Shown here: piece after piece, positions 45,974 through 55,632 of the stretch
Layout of the letters: each line of letters begins with the position of its first letter
How positions within the stretch are numbered: the stretch's first letter is position 1
DNA from: Gautieria morchelliformis
Taxonomy: Eukaryota; Basidiomycota; Agaricomycetes; Gomphales; Gomphaceae
NCBI GenBank assembly: GCA_015179125.1
Contig: WHVA01000486.1
Location: forward strand, 1 to 64,000
Direction of reading: 5' to 3'
DNA length: 64,000 nucleotides
Notes under the pieces: generated by a model
Told to the model about the DNA's origin: nothing
The model's database searches: none
The model's input: the letters and a program-made list of their open reading frames with translations, nothing else
Made by a program: the position numbers and the translations under genes

Positions 45974-46009
45974 CCCTCCCCCTCTATAGATAACTATAGG
46001 GGTTAACTA

Positions 46010-47242
46010 CTACTCATAGAGGTCGTCCATGAGGGCATCCTCTAGAGTGGCCGATACGACGTCGTCGTCGTCGTACGGGGCCGGAGGAGCACGTGACTCC
46101 TCCGGGGGCATCTCCGCGTCGTCGGTGGCGATTGGGTGAGGCTGGTCAGCCTCACCACTGGTGGCAGTCTCCGCTTGTGCGCTGGGGCCCGTGTCCTCAC
46201 AGAGCATAGCCTCGACGGCCGGGTCCTCCGTTTGAGGAGGGGGCCGGAAGCGCGCCAGCTCTCGGTCGAGCTGAGCGTGAGTGAGGGGTCGTGGCACTGC
46301 GGCCCTCACATGACTGGTCTCGATGACCTTTTGTTGGCCTTCACGGGCGGCGGCGCTGAATGCCGCGCCGGTGATGCTGCGCTGAACGTAATGTTCAATG
46401 CGCGCCACTCGCTCGCGAGTGACCCCTGCGTAGCGGGCCAGCCATCTCGCGATCTCCGCGAGTGGGATGTTGGGGCCGGCTCGGCCCTCCACAGGGAATG
46501 GGCCCGTGATCGAGAGCCGCAGGGTGGTGCTCTGAGGTGTGAGCACTTCCCTGGCGTCGACGAGGCTCGACCATTGGTCAGTCGAACCGAAGAGGTCGAG
46601 TAGCCTCGCCCTGAGTGGTGATGCGACCCCTTTGACCCAGGGCGCAAGGGCCTTCAACCACATCCAGACGTCCATGTCGTCTAGGTTGAAGGTGCCATCC
46701 GCGTTGTCACGGATGGCGGAGGGGATTCCTTCGGGGTTGTGTATCCAACCCTTCAGGATGGCCGCGATATCGTGCGGGGTACCGCCTGCTATCACGAGAC
46801 AATCCCTTTTGGGATTGCGAGCGCGTTGTTCGCGCTCGATGCGTTTGAATACGCCGATCATCTCGCACGTACGCGCGATCTGCGGCGTTTCCTTTGCCCG
46901 CGCTATGAGTTCGACGAAGCGGGGTTCGTCAAGCGGGCAGAGGTCGTACCATTGGGTACGACGTTGTTGGGCCTTTCCCACCGGTCGTGGTAGGAGGCCC
47001 GTCTCAGAGATCGGTGGATCTCCGAGCGGGATGAGCCTTCCCTCCCCCGGGTAGGGAGGATGGACTGACTCAACTGTCCCCGCCGGCGGAGGTAGGGCCA
47101 CGCCAGGCCCGATGTACTGGGCCTCAACCTGCGCTATCCGCCGCTGAAGGGCGGGGTCGTGGATGGTGTGCGACGATGACGCCACAAGGTAAGCGCTGAT
47201 TGCGCTTTCCTTCGCCATGGCTAGCCCATTGGCGGTGTGGAG
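46010..47242 (-). pseudogene. ORF3 of element C, C-terminal part (split by C2)
   Basis: The frame is open from the C2 insertion point to the stop and is highly similar to the C-terminal 60 percent of ORF3 in B (RMIGVFKRIEREQRARNPKR-type core, MDVWMWLKALAP, and the VTRERVARIEHYVQRSITGA block). Its partner part lies at 54756-55560. The open frame suggests that ORF3 was kept until C2 arrived. Confidence 0.85.
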
Positions 47243-47247
47243 GGAGC
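47243..47247. repeat. Target-site duplication of C2, left
   Basis: GGAGC here and at 54751-54755 directly flank the C2 LTR ends. Confidence 0.95.
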
Positions 47248-47808
47248 TGTTACGATACGATCCGTCGTAAGGTTGACCGAGGTCGGGGACGAAACCCGAG
47301 TCAAGGTCCGAGGTTACAGGGCGAGGTTTGGATGGGGAGGTCGGAGAGGGACTTGGCTTCAGCTTATGTGCTGCGCCGACCCTACGCACGAGTCCCAACT
47401 TCGGAGGTAAACGAATAAGAGGCGAGGTTCTAGCTTAAGAGGCGAGGCGTAGAAACTAGCTAGGGATCGAAGGGACACGATAGTTGATTTTCAGACTAAG
47501 GAGTAGGAATGCATACAAGGGGGTTATATACGGACGAGGTGCAAGTCAGGGGCGAACAGATTAGTGGAGGTCAGGGCGGGGTCAGGAGACCGAGGTCAGG
47601 GCGAGGTAATATACGAATGATGCGTGATGGAGCGGAATCAGTAACTAAGGGGATACGGGCATGGGATCAAGGTCGGATATGAGTTCAAGCTCGGGATCGG
47701 GCTCGGGCACGGATAAGTATCATATGTACTCGGGCATGAATATCACAAGGCTCGGGCTCGGAAGAAGGTTCTACCGGTAAGTAGCCGGCCAAAGGCCGGG
47801 TCCTTACA
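47248..47808 (-). repeat. 3' LTR of C2 (561 bp)
   Basis: It starts TGTTACGATACG and ends GGTCCTTACA on the plus strand. I count eight CGAGG and five CTCGG words on the plus strand. Confidence 0.95.
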
Positions 47809-47932
47809 GTATTCCCCCCTCATGGCCGAGACCCTCGAGGCCGTAATGTGAACAGGGTTCGCCTATCCTTGAATCTAGATCTCGGTCCGATGTTAAGTAG
47901 CTGGAAAGGCGAAGCTTAAATCGTAGCCGAGG

Positions 47933-49106
47933 TTGGATAAAAGGGTGGGTAGGAGGCAGCGAACCCCATTGCCAACGAATATGGTGCGCCCTCAAGCCCT
48001 CTTCAACTCAGCCGTCGACGAGGACAGCACAAACAACGTGTTCGACCAGACATTGCTGTCTGCGGCGAACGGAGCCTCGGGCGAGGTTGTGCCCGAGGAT
48101 CGACCCGAGGTTGGCACATTGCCAATTGATGAGACGGGGGCCATTGACATGCGGCAGCCGTGGCAGGAAGGGCCGAATGGAAAAAAGGTGAGTACCGTTG
48201 TTGGCTGGTCATGGACGCTGCTGATTTGTACAGTATAAGCGCATGTTGTTTTCATACCACCCGACTGACTTGTCCCTATACGGGTACAAGCTCGCCGACG
48301 GGGGACCCCGCGAGTGGCAGCTCGCGACCAAGGCCGAGGCGAGGTGCGCGCGCTGCGAAGAGCGCGACTATACGTGCCTTCGGGCCGTTAGTCTCGACTT
48401 CGGCCTCGCCGACCAGGGTGCTTGCGTGTGGTGCAGGACCCGTTCCTTGGGCTGTAGCATCGCCCAAGGTCGCCGCAGCAAGGCGACCCCAGGGAAAGGT
48501 CAGGTGGGTGTAGCGAGCAAGAAGCGAGCGAGGAGCGAGGAGGCCGAGGGTGAACCGAGGCCGAGGAAAGGGGCCAAGGTTCGAGACGAGGTGGATGATG
48601 ATGACAACGACTCGAGCGATTGGGTCGAGCGTAACCTTGAGACGAGGGTGGAGAGGATGGAAGCGAGGCTGAGCGAGGGGAAGGGAAAGGAAACAGAAGG
48701 GGCGAGGCAGAATGAGGGAAAGGAAACCGAGGTGGAGGAAACCGAGGTGGAAGGTCGGAGGGCGAAGAAGGACAAGAGGACGAAAAGATCGGAGCGGAGT
48801 GCGGAGATGAGGGAGTTGATAGCGGCTGTGAGGGATGTGGGGCAGAAAGTTGGTGAGGTTGGGGAGAGGGTGTGCGAGTTGCTGGGGGAGTTTAGGGCTG
48901 CGAATGACAGGATGAACAGGGCGGATGTGGAGTTCATGAGGATAAGGAGGAGGCGGAATTATTTGAAGCGGATGCAGGGGGCGAGAGACTTGGCGGATTA
49001 TGGGGGACATGGGGGTCTGGTGGAGCGAAGTAGTAGCAGTAATGAGGAGGAGTCAGGCGAGGGGAGCGAGGAGAGCGAGGGAGAGGATATGAGGATGGTG
49101 GAATAA
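47933..49106 (+). CDS. Antisense accessory gene of C2 with Zn2Cys6-like cluster
   Basis: This gene lies on the strand opposite to gag-pol and starts 125 bp inside the 3' LTR. The first frame (47933-48187) encodes an acidic, unstructured N-terminus. A GTGAGT...TACAG interval (48188-48234) has fungal intron borders. The second frame (48243-49106 and a little upstream) holds C-x2-C-x6-C-x15-C-x2-C-x6-C (residues 35-71 of the 287-residue frame, around CARCEERDYTC and CVWCRTRSLGC). A basic patch (KKRARSEEAEGEPRPRKGAK) follows, then an acidic segment, a long charged helix with heptad-like periodicity (around AVRDVGQKVGEVGERVCELL) and a Ser/Glu-rich end. The cysteine spacing is that of fungal zinc-cluster DNA-binding domains, with a somewhat long central loop. 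The same architecture exists in element D. The DNA-binding function is inferred. Confidence 0.75.
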
Positions 49107-49209
49107 CTAGTAAATGGAATAATAGACTTTTCTTGGATTTTATCGATTTTGTTTTGAAGGGTTTTTGTCATCTAACTACCGGGGTCATGGGGATTAACAG
49201 GGAAAACGA

Positions 49210-52200
49210 TCATAAAGCAGTCAAGGGGCCGGGCTTGCCCGGGTAAGAGTCATGGAAATCCGTGACCAGCTCCGAGGCATGATCAAGCTCGGAAGCGAGG
49301 ATCCACGAGGTTTCTTCGTCGGTACCTTCGTAACCAGTCCACCTAACAAGGTAGAGTAATTTGCAGCTCTTGCGTCTATTATCGATCTTCGAGTCGAGGA
49401 TTTCGGAAACCTCGAACTCGGGTTCGCCGTCGATAACGACTGGGGGCGGAGGCGGCTGAACTCGGTTTGGTATGGTGTTGGGCGAGGCTGGTTCGAGCAT
49501 AGATACGTGGAAGACCGGATGGACTGAATGCATGTGTTCTGGAAGTCGAAGGGTGAAGGAGTGAGTACCCGCTCGGGAAATGATTTCAAAAGGACCCAAG
49601 AACTTCTCGGCGAGCTTCTTGGTAGGCCGAGTTGTTCGAAAGTACTGTGCCTTCACAAAGGCGAGGGATCCTACTTGGAAATCAGGAGCGGGCTTGCGAC
49701 GAACATCGGCCGAGGCTTGGTAAGTTTTCTGAGCCTCGAGGATGGCGTGGCGAAGTTCTTGGTGAAGCTCGTCCAGGTCAACCACGAAGTCTCGGGCTCG
49801 TGCCGAGGCGAGGTCGCGCTCGGGGTGAACTGCGAGGTTCGGATGGTAGCCTTTATTGGCAAAGAATGGGGAGACGCCGGTGGTTGCGCTAGGCGCGTTG
49901 TTGTAGGCGAACTCGGCTAGGGGAAGGAGCGAAGCCCAATTGGACTGCTGATAGTTGCAATAGATCCTGAGGTACTGTTCCAAAGTTTGGTTAGCACGCT
50001 CGGTCTGACCGTCACCCTCGGGATGATATCCCGAGGTGAAATGCAACCGCATGTCCAAAGCTTTCCCTAGGGAACGCCAGAAGTGCGAACAAACTCGGAA
50101 CCCCTGTCCGAGGTGACGTGCGAGGGGACTCCATGCTTGGAAAAGACATGAAGGACGAAGAGGTGAGCGAGCTCTTGCGAGGTTATCTTGTCTGTGGTTG
50201 GAATGAAGATAACCTGCTTAGTGAAGCGGTCAACAATCACTAGGATGGAGGTGAACTCGGATGAAGGGGGGAGTTGCTCAATGAAATCCATAGATATGGA
50301 ATTCCAAGGTTTCTCGGGAACAGGAAGTTGTTTGAGGAGACCATAGGGTTTGTGACGTTGCGGCTTGCTTCGCATACAAGTGGTACACGTCTTGCAATAC
50401 TCCTTGACAAAGGATCTAATCCCTGGCCAAGTATAGTCTCGTCGGATCAGCTCCAAGGTTTGTTGACCCCGAAGTGTCCCGAGAGAATGTGATCGTGCTT
50501 GTATTGCAGGATGCGAAGTCGAAGGTCTTGGGCCGCTGGAACATAGGTTCGGTTGTCAAGTTTGAGAAATCCCTCGGGGTCTGTGGTCCACCTCGGGTCA
50601 TTAACCAAGCCGAGGTGCGACTTGGCTATGGGGTCCGAGGGGAGGTTTGCCAGTATGTCAGCTCGGATCTGCTCGGTATCAAGCAGTGAAGCGGCTCGGA
50701 GTACGATGGGAGCGAGGTTAGTAGCTCTAAGGGACGATGCCAGCTGGTGCTGAGTAAACACTGGCCGTAGGTTCTGCGGGTTTATGGTGGCATAGTCGCT
50801 ATTCCCCTCTTTAAGGTAGACGTCCCATCGTCTAGTGAGAGAGTCAGGCTTCGTTCCGAGGCGACCTGGTCGGAAGCGTATGACGAGGTTGAACTGGGAA
50901 AGGTATTCCGACCACCGAGCTTGTCGACGGGTCAAGAGCTTCGTAGTTGAAAAGTATTCGAGGTTCTTGTGATCGGTGATAACGTCAACTGGTTCGCCTG
51001 AGCCCTCTAGGTAGTGTCGCCAGCGTTGAAAGGCTTCAAAAATGGCGAGGAGCTCCTTGTCGTGAACATCGTAGTTGAGCTCGGTAGAGGTGAATGTGCG
51101 GGAGTGGAAAGCGACGGGATGAAGTTCGCCTTCCGAGGTTCGTAGTGATAAGATTGCCGCTAAGGCATAATCTGATGCATCAGTCTCTACGATCAGTGGA
51201 AGGTCAGGAATCCAGTGAGTAAGGATAGGGGCGGTAGTGAACGCCCTCTTCAACAGGTTGAAAGCCCGTCGACAATCCTCGGAAAAATTCCAAGGGGTAC
51301 CCTTGCGGGTAAGTCGGGTGAGAGGAATGGTGATGTCGGAGTAGTTGTGAATGAAACGTCGGTAGAAGTTGGCGAAGCCGAGGAAGGATTGGATGTCGCG
51401 AACTTTGCGAGGTTCAGGCCAGTCTTGAATGACCTTTACCTTGTCATCCGCCATAGTGAGGCCCTCGGGAGAGAGTATGTAGCCGAGGAATTCAACCGAG
51501 TCGCGATGGAACTCGCATTTGTCTTCTTTGGCGAAGAGGTTGTTGAGTCGTAGTCGTCGCAAGACTTCCTTGACATGTTCAACATGTTTGGAGGGGTCAC
51601 TGGAGTAGATTAGAATGTCATCCAAGTATACCACCACACAAACGTCCAAAAGGTCGGCGAACACCTCGTTCATGAATCTCTGGAAGGCAGCAGGGCCATT
51701 AGTGAGACCAAATGGCATAACCAACCATTCAAAAGACCCATAGCGAGTCCTGAAGGCGGTTTTCCATTCGTCACCCTCGGCCACCCGTACGAGGTGGTAA
51801 GCGTGACGAAGGTCAATTTTCGTATAGATGCGAGCATTCTTTGGAGCATCAAGTAAGTCAGCAATCAATGGCAATGGATACCGATCTTTTTTTGAGATTT
51901 TGTTCAAACCTCGGAAGTCGACACACAACCGAAGTGAGCCATCTTTTTTGCGAACGAACAATACCGGTGCACCATGAGGCGAGCGTGAAGGTCGGATGAA
52001 ACCGATGTTTAAATGCTCGTCGATGAACTCGCGAAGTGCTTTGAGTTCGGAAGCTGAGAGAGAGTAGATGGGACCGATTGGTGGCGAGGTCCCTTCTTCG
52101 AGGTTGATTTTGATATCGTGAGGTCGGTGGGGAGCTAGAGTGTCAGCGCGTGCTTTGCTGAACACATCTGCAAATTCGTGGTATTCTTCAGGAACATGTT

Positions 52201-52870
52201 TCTTAATGTTCTCAGGAAGCTCGGAAGAGCTTCCTCCCGATGTTGCCCCTCTGGCGAGGAGCTCAGGCGAAGCCAAATTGAGCTGAAACACTTCGGACCC
52301 TTCCAATCTAGATGCGCGCATGAAAGCGGGTGCATTGATTAGGGAAACGAGGGGTGCTTGCAACTTCGGAAGCGAGGTCGGAGGCGGGGGCGAAGATGCC
52401 GTAGGCGAGGTCGAAGTCGTAGCCGAAGCTGAGCGGGCTGACGTCGCCGGGGTCGCTGGAGTCGTTGTTAGGTCGATGGTCTTGAAAGTAATACTGCCCA
52501 ATACCCAGTCAATCGACGGATTGTAGCGGGTGAGCCAGTTGTGGCCAAGTACCATCGAGCAACTTGAGTCGAGCGAGGTTACGTAGAAGGTAACCCATTG
52601 TTGTTCGCCGGTCGGAAAGCAAATGCAGAGGTCTAGAGCTTGGGTAATGGTAGTGTTAGTACTACCGTCAAATAGTTTCAAGGGTATAGGAGAGACAGGA
52701 TAAGCAGGCATGGAGTACTTCTGGACAAATCTGGATTCAATAAAACAGTCTGAGGACCCGCAGTCAACTAATGCAACAAAAGCGACGTTGGGCAGCGAAG
52801 GCGAGGTTAGATCTACATTAAGGGAATCTTTGGACAATGAATGAGAAGCGGCGCTGAGTCTGAGCACACG
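49210..52870 (-). pseudogene. Pol region of C2 (protease, RT, RNase H, integrase, chromodomain)
   Basis: On the minus strand: protease region with VDCGSSDCFIES near 52760, FRGLNKISKKDRYPLPL near 51900, the RT box VVYLDDILIYSS near 51610-51635, RNase H with VITDHKNLEYFST near 50960, the integrase zinc region CTTCMRSKPQRHKPYGLL near 50370, the core WNSISMDFIEQLPPSSEF near 50270, YHPEGDGQTERANQTLEQYL near 50020, and a chromodomain (LLYLVRWTGYEGTDEETSW) near 49310-49370. It is the best preserved pol in the window. It has a small number of breaks. Confidence 0.93.
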
Positions 52871-52925
52871 GGTGAGGTTACCGCAATCCTCGGATCGTGT
52901 GGTTCCGAGGTTGCTACCTATTTTT

Positions 52926-54146
52926 TCACCTCCGTAATGGAGGCGAAGTCCCCTCGTTAGGGGTCTTCGTTGCCCGACCTTTAGAACCGCTACTATTGGT
53001 AGACTTGTTCTTCGGGCAGTCCTTGACGACGTGACCTTTGGTGCCGCAAAGCAGACAAAGCCTTGGTCGACCCGCGTTGGCGCTCCTCGGGAAGCAGTTT
53101 GCCATCCTTCCCGAGTTTGCTCGAAATGTCGGGCTGGCTCTTGTTGTTCGAAGAGTTGTTGTTGTTGGAACCCTTGCCGCTGTTGTTAGTCTTGTTGCGG
53201 TTCTTATTGTTATTGGAACCACTGGAAGACTGGTGGTTGTTAGTGGCATTGCTACTGGACTGATTAGTGGTGCGTGCAGGCTGGGAGCTACGACCATTGA
53301 TCATGGCGTCGTATTCCTTTCGCTCCCAGTAACGGCTATCGCATTCCAGCGCGAAGTTCCTAAGCTCGGCGAGGCTGCGGAATCGAGGGAAGTGAAGTAA
53401 GTCGTCCTTGATCCGTTTGGCCAAGCCCTTGTAGGCAAAGTGTCGGAGGGCCGCGTCGTTCCACTGAGTCCGAGTCGAAGCTCGGGCGAAATCGATAAAG
53501 AATCGCGCGGCCTTGTGGTGCTCTTTCATAACGATCTTCTCGAGGTCAATCTCGGCTTGGGCCGCGTTGTCGTATGGGCCGAAGTTAAGCTCGAGCTCGG
53601 CCTTGAAGCTGTCCCAGTCCTCGAGCCAATCTGGCTCGGGTTGGACTTCGCCGAGGATCGCCGGCTCGAAATATTGCAGAGCCGAGCCGGACAGGTAAGA
53701 AATAGCATACTGCACCTTCGAGGCCCCAGTCTTGAACGCGGTGGGGCGATCTCTGAAGTTGAGTACACATTGAAGGAAGAAAGTGCGAAGCTTGGCTTGG
53801 TCAGTACCGTCATAACTATCCGGTTCCTTGACCTTGGCTCGTGCTTCGGATTCGCGAGGTTTCGCGAGTTTGATGAACACTCGACGCATAAGCTCGTTGT
53901 CCTCGAGGTCACCGAGGTCCTCGGGCGGAAGGTTGGGGAGGTCCCGATCGTTGTCAGAACTTCTAGAGCCATCACCTGGATCACCTGAAGGGTCACCGAG
54001 GTTAGCCCTACCTTTGCCTTTGTTACTAGGCTCGGCGGGGTCTGCGAGGGGTATCCCCGGGACGGGGGTGAGTCATCGGGGGCTTCCGAGAAACGTCGCT
54101 GTTCTGAGATACCCCGAAGGGTGCGAGAACGAGTTATCATGGACAT
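52926..54146 (-). pseudogene. Gag region of C2
   Basis: The capsid-type gag domain contains FFLQCVLNFRDRP, KVQYAISYLSGSALQYFEP and DWDSFKAELELNFGPYD. It is followed by a very Asn/Ser-rich low-complexity linker and the CCHC knuckle CLLCGTKGHVVKDC (near 53010). The N-terminal part begins near 54146, just after the primer-binding site. A few breaks are present. Confidence 0.85.
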
Positions 54147-54176
54147 CGTGAAAAAAGGGATACGTAGGGTGTAAGC

Positions 54177-54187
54177 AGTCTGAAAAT
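54177..54187 (-). promoter_or_regulatory. Predicted self-primer binding site of C2
   Basis: On the minus strand ATTTTCAGACT lies two bases after the 5' LTR. It is the exact complement of AGTCTGAAAAT in the LTR (54429-54439, minus strand), which in turn lies 33 bases after the TATATAA box. This fits Tf1/sushi-type self-priming. Confidence 0.7.
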
Positions 54188-54189
54188 AC

Positions 54190-54750
54190 TGTTACGATAC
54201 GATCCGTCGTAAGGTTGACCGAGGTCGGGGACGAAACCCGAGTCAAGGTCCGAGGTTACAGGGCGAGGTTTGGATGGGGAGGTCGGAGAGGGACTTGGCT
54301 TCAGCTTATGTGCTGCGCCGACCCTACGCACGAGTCCCAACTTCGGAGGTAAACGAATAAGAGGCGAGGTTCTAGCTTAAGAGGCGAGGCGTAGAAACTA
54401 GCTAGGGATCGAAGGGACACGATAGTTGATTTTCAGACTAAGGAGTAGGAATGCATACAAGGGGGTTATATACGGACGAGGTGCAAGTCAGGGGCGAACA
54501 GATTAGTGGAGGTCAGGGCGGGGTCAGGAGACCGAGGTCAGGGCGAGGTAATATACGAATGATGCGTGATGGAGCGGAATCAGTAACTAAGGGGATACGG
54601 GCATGGGATCAAGGTCGGATATGAGTTCAAGCTCGGGATCGGGCTCGGGCACGGATAAGTATCATATGTACTCGGGCATGAATATCACAAGGCTCGGGCT
54701 CGGAAGAAGGTTCTACCGGTAAGTAGCCGGCCAAAGGCCGGGTCCTTACA
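54190..54750 (-). repeat. 5' LTR of C2 (561 bp)
   Basis: Same length as the left LTR and no difference seen by eye. It contains TATATAA (54466-54472, minus) and the primer word (54429-54439, minus). Confidence 0.95.
54466..54472 (-). promoter_or_regulatory. Predicted TATA box of the C2 LTR
   Basis: TATATAA on the minus strand lies 33 bases upstream of AGTCTGAAAAT, the predicted transcript start. The same spacing occurs in the F and F' LTRs. Confidence 0.65.
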
Positions 54751-54755
54751 GGAGC

Positions 54756-55560
54756 CGCGCAATTTCTTGCGCTTTCTCTTTGGCTGCTCTGCCAGCCGCT
54801 GTGCCCGTTCAGGGTCGTACGTCTTCCAGACGGACGAGTCAGACTCCCATCCATATAGGACGCCATACGCAGAGTCGGAAGGTGCGCTCTGCCCTTCCGT
54901 TGTTGTCGTGGTCGGCGTTGGCGCCGACAATCGGGACGCGAGCCCCGATGTTGCGCACGCCGGCAATGGTGCCGTCGCGCGAGGTGAAGACGGTCCGGCC
55001 ACTGGGTCTGTGGCTGGGTCATGTCGCGGCATTTTTGAGGCAGCGTGAACCAGGGTAACCTGGAGCTGGGCAGCACTCAGCTGCTGCTCCAGCTCCTTGA
55101 TCCTGGCGCGCTCGTTTACGAGCGCGTCGTCGCAGTCCCGGACCGCGCGTTCTAGCTCCTTGACCTCCTTTTTGAGGTCGTGGACATCCCGGAGGGGCTC
55201 CTCCCGTGCGTCACGCGCGATGCCCCGTGGGAGCCACCCCCAGGCAGCATCGACGGCGTCGCCGATGTCCTCATCCCGCAATTTGACCTTGCAGGTGCCG
55301 GTCACGGCCCTAAGGTGCACGGCGTAGTCCGCGCACATCACGCAATCGTCCAGGTGGACGATGGCGAGGGCGTCCTCCCATCCCACGATCGTCCAGTGCT
55401 CCTGGTCTACCGGAGCACGGAGAATGTCCGCGGCCCCTTGTCTCGGGGCCGTTGTTCGCGCTGTGGACGTTGACGGGTCAACGTCCATCCCATCTTTGGG
55501 GGGCATCATCTTCGTGGGTAGATGATGGTGGTGGTTGCTTCCAAGAAGCGATGCGCCCTC
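54756..55560 (-). pseudogene. ORF3 of element C, N-terminal part (split by C2)
   Basis: It contains KDGMDVDPSTST, EHWTIVGWEDALAIVH, the Cys pair (DDCVMC), the coiled-coil-like stretch DLKKEVKELERAV and the SDSSVWKTYDPERAQRLAEQ block, all as in ORF3 of B. C2 entered just after this part. Confidence 0.85.
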
Positions 55561-55632
55561 GGAAAGATCCGAGGTGAAAATTTAACCGCGCCGTGACCGG
55601 CACGTCACGTGGCCTGCACGTGACAGACGCGT

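Larger units (their letters stand above)
47248..54750 (-). mobile_element. Element C2: very young chromovirus nested in ORF3 of element C
   Basis: This 7503-bp element has 561-bp LTRs (47248-47808 and 54190-54750) that I cannot tell apart by eye, and a perfect GGAGC target duplication. Minus-strand order: 5' LTR (right), primer-binding site (54177-54187), gag, CCHC, protease, RT, RNase H, integrase, chromodomain, polypurine tract (complement of 47809-47821) and 3' LTR (left). On the opposite strand, between chromodomain and 3' LTR, lies an accessory gene (47933-49106). The gag-pol frames show a few apparent breaks (about three to five) despite the identical LTRs, so either it was mobilised in trans or some are sequencing errors. 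CGAGG and CTCGG words saturate it. Confidence 0.96.

Noticed and set aside
48276-49010. 244-codon minus-strand frame inside the antisense gene region of C2
   Set aside because: It is the reverse shadow of the cysteine-cluster frame. Its Pro/Leu/His-rich composition is what the complement of a Glu/Arg-rich gene gives.
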